64,000 nucleotides of DNA. Source: Treponema sp. GTDB taxonomy: Bacteria > Spirochaetota > Spirochaetia > Treponematales > Treponemataceae. The stretch lies in NCBI GenBank assembly GCA_017469785.1, contig JAFUFU010000047.1, forward strand, positions 1-64,000, in the 5' to 3' direction. The position numbers and the translations under genes are program-made. Below, in pieces: positions 59,355-64,000 of the stretch. Every line of letters starts with the position of its first letter. Positions within the stretch are counted from its first letter, which is position 1. A model generated the notes under the pieces. The model worked only from the letters and a program-made list of their open reading frames with translations. It had not been told where the DNA came from and did no database searches.

Positions 59355-60845
59355 ATGGAGTCTTTTTTTAATAAATATCTAAATACAATCAAACACACGG
59401 AGACCATTCTCTATACTGGTCATGTAACCGCAGTAAAAGGGCTTGTTATCGAAAGTAACGGCCCTCGTTCTGTTATCGGTGAAATCTGCACTATAAAAAT
59501 TCCTTCTTCCAAAAGAGAAGTTCTTGCCGAGGTCATGGGCTTTGAAGGCAACACCGTCAAGCTCATGCCTTATTCTGACACTACCGGAATTGAAGTCGGA
59601 TGTGAGATTATTGCCAGCGGTCATATTTTGCAGGTTCCCGTGGGAAAGAATCTTCTTGGCCGTGTTATTGATGCCACGGGAGCACCGATTGACGGAAAAG
59701 GTTCCCTTGATGTCACAGAATATTATCCTGTTCTGGCCTCTCCCCCTGACCCGATTAACCGTCTGCCCATAAACAAGCGCATTACGACCGGCGTTCGTTG
59801 CATTGATTCTCTTCTTACTTGCGGAAAAGGCCAGCGCCTCGGTATTTTTGCCGGTTCTGGCGTCGGAAAATCAACCCTCCTTTCCATGATTGCCCGGAAT
59901 ACCAACGCTGACATAAACGTAATCGGCCTTATCGGTGAGCGTAACCGTGAGGTAAACGATTTTATCGAGCGTGATTTGGGACCGGAAGGAATGAAACGCT
60001 CGGTCATCGTTGTGGCTACCAGCGACACTCCCTCAATCTGCCGTCTCCGTGCGGCTTATGTCACCACTGCAATCGCAGAATATTTCCGCGATCAGGGCAA
60101 GGATGTCATGCTCATGATGGACAACATGACCCGTTTTGCCCATGCCCAGCGTGAAATCGGTCTTTCTACCGGCGAGGCTCCGGCTCAGCGGGGATACCCG
60201 CCAAGCGTATTTGACTTGATTCCAAAGCTGCTTGAGCGCACGGGCACCAACGACAAAGGCTCAATCACCGCATTCTATAACGTGCTTGTTGACGGCGATG
60301 ACATGGACGAGCCTATTACCGATAAAGTTCGTGGTACTCTTGACGGACATATCGTCTTGAGCCGCGCCTTGGCTCAGCAGCGGCATTATCCTGCTATCGA
60401 TGTCCTCAAATCAATCAGCCGTCTTTCCCGCCGGGTTAGTGGCCGGGAAACCCTTAAAGCCGCCACAAAAATCAGCCGTCTTGTGGCTATTTACGAGGAT
60501 AACCGTGACATGATAAGCGCGGGCGTGTACCAGAAAGGCTCGAACGCAGAGATAGATCTTTCAATCGACAAGCACGAGGCAATCGAGGAATTCCTTTGTC
60601 AGGAAGAGGACGAGCACTGTCCCATAGACGAGACTCTGGAAAAACTGTCCGCTCTTGCCGAAATCCCGATTCCGGACGAGGAATATGTGGAGCAGCCGGC
60701 CTTGAACCGAAAGACTGTCGCCCAGCTTGTTCACGAGCATAAAGAAGAGAACGTGGAAAACGCAAACGAAAAGGCGAGCGTGGCTTTTGAATCGAATTTG
60801 GCTCCGCAGATTTCCGCTATTTCTGACGTGGCGGACAAGCTCTAG
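59355..60845 (+). CDS. fliI: Flagellum-specific ATPase FliI
   Basis: F1-beta-like ATPase of the flagellar type III export apparatus. Walker A is GIFAGSGVGKSTLL; GYPPSVFDLIPKLLERTGT and MDEPITDKVRGTLDGHIVLS are family motifs. With ATG 59355 it has 496 residues, about 45 more than typical because of a C-terminal tail beyond the usual end (EEYVEQPALNRKTVAQLVHE and on). An ATG 12 bases upstream is possible. fliJ follows three bases after the stop. Confidence 0.96.
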   Translation: MESFFNKYLNTIKHTETILYTGHVTAVKGLVIESNGPRSVIGEICTIKIPSSKREVLAEVMGFEGNTVKLMPYSDTTGIEVGCEIIASGHILQVPVGKNLLGRVIDATGAPIDGKGSLDVTEYYPVLASPPDPINRLPINKRITTGVRCIDSLLTCGKGQRLGIFAGSGVGKSTLLSMIARNTNADINVIGLIGERNREVNDFIERDLGPEGMKRSVIVVATSDTPSICRLRAAYVTTAIAEYFRDQGKDVMLMMDNMTRFAHAQREIGLSTGEAPAQRGYPPSVFDLIPKLLERTGTNDKGSITAFYNVLVDGDDMDEPITDKVRGTLDGHIVLSRALAQQRHYPAIDVLKSISRLSRRVSGRETLKAATKISRLVAIYEDNRDMISAGVYQKGSNAEIDLSIDKHEAIEEFLCQEEDEHCPIDETLEKLSALAEIPIPDEEYVEQPALNRKTVAQLVHEHKEENVENANEKASVAFESNLAPQISAISDVADKL

Positions 60846-60848
60846 CCT

Positions 60849-61274
60849 ATGAAGCGCTTTGAATTCTCATTACAGAAAGTCCTTGATTTCCGCGAGTTTG
60901 AGAAAAAACAGGCTGAGGCAGAGCTTGGAAAAGCTGTCGCAGAGGAAAAACAGATTCAGGACACGCTTGATATGATTGCTCAGGCCCATGTTTCAACTGT
61001 CCATGCCGCAGACGAAACCCACGATATTTCAGGAATGTATGCCATGCAGAATTATTTCAGGCTTCTTGAGCAGCGGAAGGAAGAGGCGCTTATGAATCTG
61101 GCGCAGGCGCAGGTCATTACCGAAGAAAAGCGGGATGCAATGCGGGAAGCGATGAAAAACTGCAAGGTTCTTGAGAATCTCCGTGATGCCCGTAAAAGCG
61201 CATGGAAGAAGGAAAATCTCAAGGCTGAAGAAAACGAAATTGACGACATCGTTACTTCAAAATATAGAGGATAA
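60849..61274 (+). CDS. fliJ: Flagellar export chaperone FliJ (FlbA)
   Basis: Central stalk of the FliI ring and chaperone-escort protein. The 141 residues are almost wholly coiled coil (FSLQKVLDFREFEKKQAEAE at the start), the usual picture for FliJ. The call rests on layout and position after fliI. In Borrelia flbB follows here; in this genome argR follows instead, and flbB is at 1733. Confidence 0.9.
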   Translation: MKRFEFSLQKVLDFREFEKKQAEAELGKAVAEEKQIQDTLDMIAQAHVSTVHAADETHDISGMYAMQNYFRLLEQRKEEALMNLAQAQVITEEKRDAMREAMKNCKVLENLRDARKSAWKKENLKAEENEIDDIVTSKYRG

Positions 61275-61276
61275 AA

Positions 61277-61750
61277 ATGAAAGAACGCTCGGAACGGCTC
61301 AAGGCCATAAAAAAACTGATTAAAAACAACCGCATTGAAAGCCAGGACGAGCTTTTAAAGGAACTTACAAAAGAGGGCTTTGACGTGACGCAGGCGACCC
61401 TTTCCCGGGATTTAAAGCTTCTCAAGGTGGGAAAGGTGAGTGACGGCCACGCAGGCTACGTTTACACGCTGCAGAGTGACGAGGACCGCGGGGAAAGCGA
61501 GCAGATTTTCGTACAGGACTTCTTGCGGGGATATGTGAGCATCGACTGGAATGGGGCGACTGTGGTTATTAAGACCTTCGGCGGTCATGCCGATGCAGTG
61601 GCCAATGCCCTGGACTGTCTGAACCTTGAAGAGATTCTTGGAACTGTGGCAGGAGACTCCTGTGTCTTTGCGGCCCTGAGAGCCGGTGTTACTGGCGAGG
61701 ATTTCATGAAGACCCTTAAGAAGCATATTCCGGATCTGGAAGAAGAATGA
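61277..61750 (+). CDS. argR: Arginine repressor ArgR
   Basis: Transcription regulator of arginine genes. The N-terminal winged helix (SERLKAIKKLIKNNRIESQD, VTQATLSRDLKLLKVGKV) and the C-terminal arginine-binding hexamerisation domain (VVIKTFGGHADAVANALDCL, LGTVAGDSCVFAALRAG) are complete in 157 residues. It starts three bases after the fliJ stop, so it may be co-transcribed with the flagellar operon. A natural target would be argH and the ABC importer. Confidence 0.95.
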   Translation: MKERSERLKAIKKLIKNNRIESQDELLKELTKEGFDVTQATLSRDLKLLKVGKVSDGHAGYVYTLQSDEDRGESEQIFVQDFLRGYVSIDWNGATVVIKTFGGHADAVANALDCLNLEEILGTVAGDSCVFAALRAGVTGEDFMKTLKKHIPDLEEE

Positions 61751-61809
61751 CAATCCTAAAAAACTTTTCCGAATCTGTTTTTTTTCTCGCTTTCTGAAAA
61801 ATCATGGGA

Positions 61810-61815
61810 TATAAT
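61810..61815 (+). promoter_or_regulatory. TATAAT box seven bases before the nucleoside kinase gene
   Basis: TATAAT (61810-61815), seven bases, ATG 61823. No Shine-Dalgarno is visible. Confidence 0.6.
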
Positions 61816-61822
61816 ATATCTC

Positions 61823-63481
61823 ATGAGTACAATTACTTTAACTTTTACTGATGGAAGAAAAATCGAAACTCCTGCACGTATTCGGGGCAAGGATATTTTA
61901 GACAAGCTGCCTGAACAGAAGGGAACCCTCGTGGCCATAAAAGTGAACAACAAGGTCGTGTCGCTTTGCCGCCCGATTCGCGTCTCAAGCCGTGTTCAGG
62001 GCGTGTATTTGGCTTCAAAAGAAGGGGCATATGTATACCGCCGCTCCCTGAGCTTCATTCTTACGGCAGCGGCTCACAGGCTTTTCCCGGGCAACAGGCT
62101 CATTATCGCTCACAGTCTCGGCTACGGCTATTATTACACCCTTGAGCGTGATACTCCAATCACCGGGGAAGAAATCGCTACTCTCAAGGCAGAAATGAGG
62201 AAAATCATCGATGCTGACTGTGAAATCACCACAAAGCATATTTCCTTTGATGAGGCGATTGAGCTTTTCAAAAAGCTTGGCATGACGGAAACAGCAAAAC
62301 AATTGCAGTACCGTTGCCGTGACTGCGTTCTGGTGAACGCTCTGGGGGATGAATTCGCCGATATCTATTTCGGCTCGCTGGTGGAGACGGCCGGAATCCT
62401 CAAGGTCTTTGACCTCATGCCCTACGATGAAGGCTTTCTCTTGCAGTTTCCTACGGCCGAAAAGCCGGACGAGCTTCCGCCATTTGAGGATTCTCCCAAG
62501 ATTTTCGAGATTTTCAAGAGATACAAGAAATGGGGCCGTCTCGTCGATGTGTCGACCGTCGCATCCCTGAACGAGATTGTTTCCCGCAAAAAAGTCAACG
62601 ACCTCATTGACATCTGCGAGACATACCAAATGCAGAATTACGCGCGTGTCGCCAGAATGATTCACGATCGCGGAAACGTCAAGGTTGTGCTGATTGCGGG
62701 TCCTTCTTCTTCCGGAAAAACAACTTCCGCATTCAAGATGGCCCTTCACCTTCGCTCAATCGGATATACGCCAAAGACCATCAGCCTTGACTGCTACTAT
62801 GTCGGTCGGGACAAAAATCCGAAGGACGAAAACGGCAATTATGACTACGAGTGTCTTGAGGCATTGGATATCGAGCTTCTGAACCAGAATCTCATTGACC
62901 TCTTTGCCGGTAAGGAAGTTGAGATTCCTTCATACAACTTTGACCTCGGCCAGCGTTACTATACCGGGGACACAAAAATGACGCTTGGACCCACTGACAT
63001 CCTCATCCTTGAAGGCATTCACGGTCTCAACGACAAGCTGACTCCGCTTATCAAGCCGGAATACAAGTTCAAGATTTATCTCTCGGCCCTCACGCAGCTC
63101 AATTTTGACGAGCACAACCGAATCCCGACCAGCGACAACAGGCTTATCCGCCGTATTGTCCGTGACGCGAATTTCCGCGGCAAGCCGGCCGCTGGCACTA
63201 TCGCGATGTGGGACAGCGTACAGAGAGGGGAAAGGCTCCATATTTTCCCTTTCCAGAACAGTGCCGATGCCGTGCTGAATACGGCTCTGGACTATGAGCT
63301 TCCTGTATTGAAGATTTATGCCGAGCCTAAGCTTCGCGCCGTAAAGCCTGACGAGCCGGAATATACAGAGGCATGCCGCCTTTTGAATTTCCTCTCGCAC
63401 TTTAACGCGATTTCTTCCGATTATGTTCCCAAACAGTCGATTATCAGGGAATTTATCGGTGGAAGCACATTCAAATACTGA
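61823..63481 (+). CDS. TGS-domain nucleoside kinase (uridine kinase-like)
   Basis: A 552-residue protein joining a TGS domain (about 1-65, LTFTDGRKIETPARIRGKDI) and a threonyl-tRNA-synthetase-like second domain (about 70-220) to a uridine-kinase-type P-loop domain. Walker A is AGPSSSGKTTSAFKMALHL; ISLDCYYVGRDKNPKDENGN and ILEGIHGLND are typical of uridine kinase. This fusion occurs widely in spirochaetes and Firmicutes as a nucleoside kinase; the substrate here is not proven. Confidence 0.9.
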   Translation: MSTITLTFTDGRKIETPARIRGKDILDKLPEQKGTLVAIKVNNKVVSLCRPIRVSSRVQGVYLASKEGAYVYRRSLSFILTAAAHRLFPGNRLIIAHSLGYGYYYTLERDTPITGEEIATLKAEMRKIIDADCEITTKHISFDEAIELFKKLGMTETAKQLQYRCRDCVLVNALGDEFADIYFGSLVETAGILKVFDLMPYDEGFLLQFPTAEKPDELPPFEDSPKIFEIFKRYKKWGRLVDVSTVASLNEIVSRKKVNDLIDICETYQMQNYARVARMIHDRGNVKVVLIAGPSSSGKTTSAFKMALHLRSIGYTPKTISLDCYYVGRDKNPKDENGNYDYECLEALDIELLNQNLIDLFAGKEVEIPSYNFDLGQRYYTGDTKMTLGPTDILILEGIHGLNDKLTPLIKPEYKFKIYLSALTQLNFDEHNRIPTSDNRLIRRIVRDANFRGKPAAGTIAMWDSVQRGERLHIFPFQNSADAVLNTALDYELPVLKIYAEPKLRAVKPDEPEYTEACRLLNFLSHFNAISSDYVPKQSIIREFIGGSTFKY

Positions 63482-63488
63482 TAGTGCA

Positions 63489-63549
63489 TAAAAAATCCCC
63501 TTGCTTTCAGGTGCCGCTTAAAACGGTACCAAGCACGGGGATTTTTCTT
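63489..63549. terminator. Bidirectional terminator between the kinase and amylase genes
   Basis: AAAAATCCCC (from 63490) pairs with GGGGATTTTT (to about 63547), with an inner ccgctt/aacgg-type hairpin between. A/T runs on both sides suit termination of both converging genes. Confidence 0.8.
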
Positions 63550-63569
63550 TTCAGTGGCCGTTATGAATC

Positions 63570-64000
63570 TTATTGGGCATCCATGTCAAATACGGCAACT
63601 TTTCCGGCAAGAATTTTCCCGCTGGCCTTGCCGTCTTTTACCGTGAATCGGCGGGAAGAGGATGACGGGCTTACTGCGTCCTTGTATTTTCCGTCAGCAA
63701 TGCCTTTTACATCCGCATCGGTGATTGTTACTGTCTTGTCTGTATTGTTGATGATGACAAATCCCTTGCTTCCCCGCTGAATCATGAGCAGGCCCGTGTT
63801 GTTTCCCGGGTTGCTCAGTGTCTCGCCGGCGTTCCCGGCATGGTTTCGGAAGAAATTGACTGCCTTGACCTGCGCGTCCTTGAACATTGCGCTTCCTATT
63901 TTTCCGAGCTTGTTATTGCCCCATTTTGTGCTTTGCGTAATGCCAGAGCCGTCCGGGCGGTCAAAGAAGAGGGGAGTGCCGGAATAGCGTGAAGCGATGA
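63570..64000 (-). CDS. Alpha-amylase family (GH13) protein, C-terminal part
   Basis: The gene continues beyond the right edge; about 143 residues are visible. IASRYSGTPLFFDRPDGSGI and WGNNKLGKIG belong to the end of the GH13 barrel of bacterial and animal-type alpha-amylases. NFFRNHAGNAGETLSNPGNN and the all-beta C domain (GLLMIQRGSKGFVIINNTD) follow. It hydrolyses starch-type alpha-1,4-glucans. The stop is at 63570-63572. Confidence 0.88.
   Translation of the reverse strand, partial: IASRYSGTPLFFDRPDGSGITQSTKWGNNKLGKIGSAMFKDAQVKAVNFFRNHAGNAGETLSNPGNNTGLLMIQRGSKGFVIINNTDKTVTITDADVKGIADGKYKDAVSPSSSSRRFTVKDGKASGKILAGKVAVFDMDAQ

Overview
The window looks like chromosome from a Treponema (Spirochaetes; host-associated, moderate G+C). 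The evidence is the spirochaete-specific periplasmic flagellar genes (flbB, the flgB-fliJ cluster, fliK-flgD-flgE), sigma28-type promoters of the form TAAA-N15-GCCGATAT, a TRL-like lipoprotein, a TGS-domain nucleoside kinase and the treponemal Lcl/DUF1566-type domain. No rRNA gene, CRISPR array, intact insertion sequence or prophage was seen. One tRNA, tRNA-Pro(GGG), is present.

Layout. 0-9.3 kb: truncated SUMF1-family gene, corA, then flbB, fliK, flgD, flgE, a flotillin and a radical SAM gene. 9.4-12.3 kb: secA and tRNA-Pro on the minus strand. 12.4-25.5 kb: an accessory region of mostly unrecognised genes. 25.5-33 kb: housekeeping genes (transglutaminase-like protein, pseudouridine synthase, SPOR protein, ruvA, ruvB, queA). 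33.1-41.8 kb: a minus-strand chain of overlapping genes (GGDEF protein, CapD-like, DegT-like, three xanthine-dehydrogenase-like subunits) behind a lone TRAP-type binding protein. 42-49.6 kb: rpsD, clpB, envelope proteins, bactofilin, TPR protein, mtaB. 49.6-53.7 kb: argH and a polar amino-acid ABC transporter. 53.9-61.3 kb: flgB-flgC-fliE-fliF-fliG-fliH-fliI-fliJ. 61.3-64 kb: argR, nucleoside kinase and the 3' end of an alpha-amylase gene.

The best candidate for an undescribed system is in the accessory region. Four transcription units carry the same promoter-like motif, GYGTCAAYTT followed 19-20 bases after GYGTCAA by TARTAM (14.4, 15.3, 16.9 and 21.0 kb). One unit encodes a coiled-coil protein, a protein with a CARF-like D-T-x-x-G-x-R motif, and a divergent sigma70-like factor. 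Another encodes a RavA-like MoxR ATPase, a 95-residue protein with an R-N-x3-H (HEPN-type) motif, and a ViaA-like VWA protein whose N-terminus repeats that motif. I infer a nucleotide-sensing, sigma-driven stress or defence regulon; this is a hypothesis.

Three more patterns recur. A palindromic repeat built from CTCTGTG units occurs at seven loci and has expanded to four in-frame copies inside the radical SAM gene. A second, smaller element sits inside its arms at three loci. Many genes have a -10 box only 5-8 bases before an ATG with no Shine-Dalgarno sequence, suggesting frequent leaderless mRNAs.
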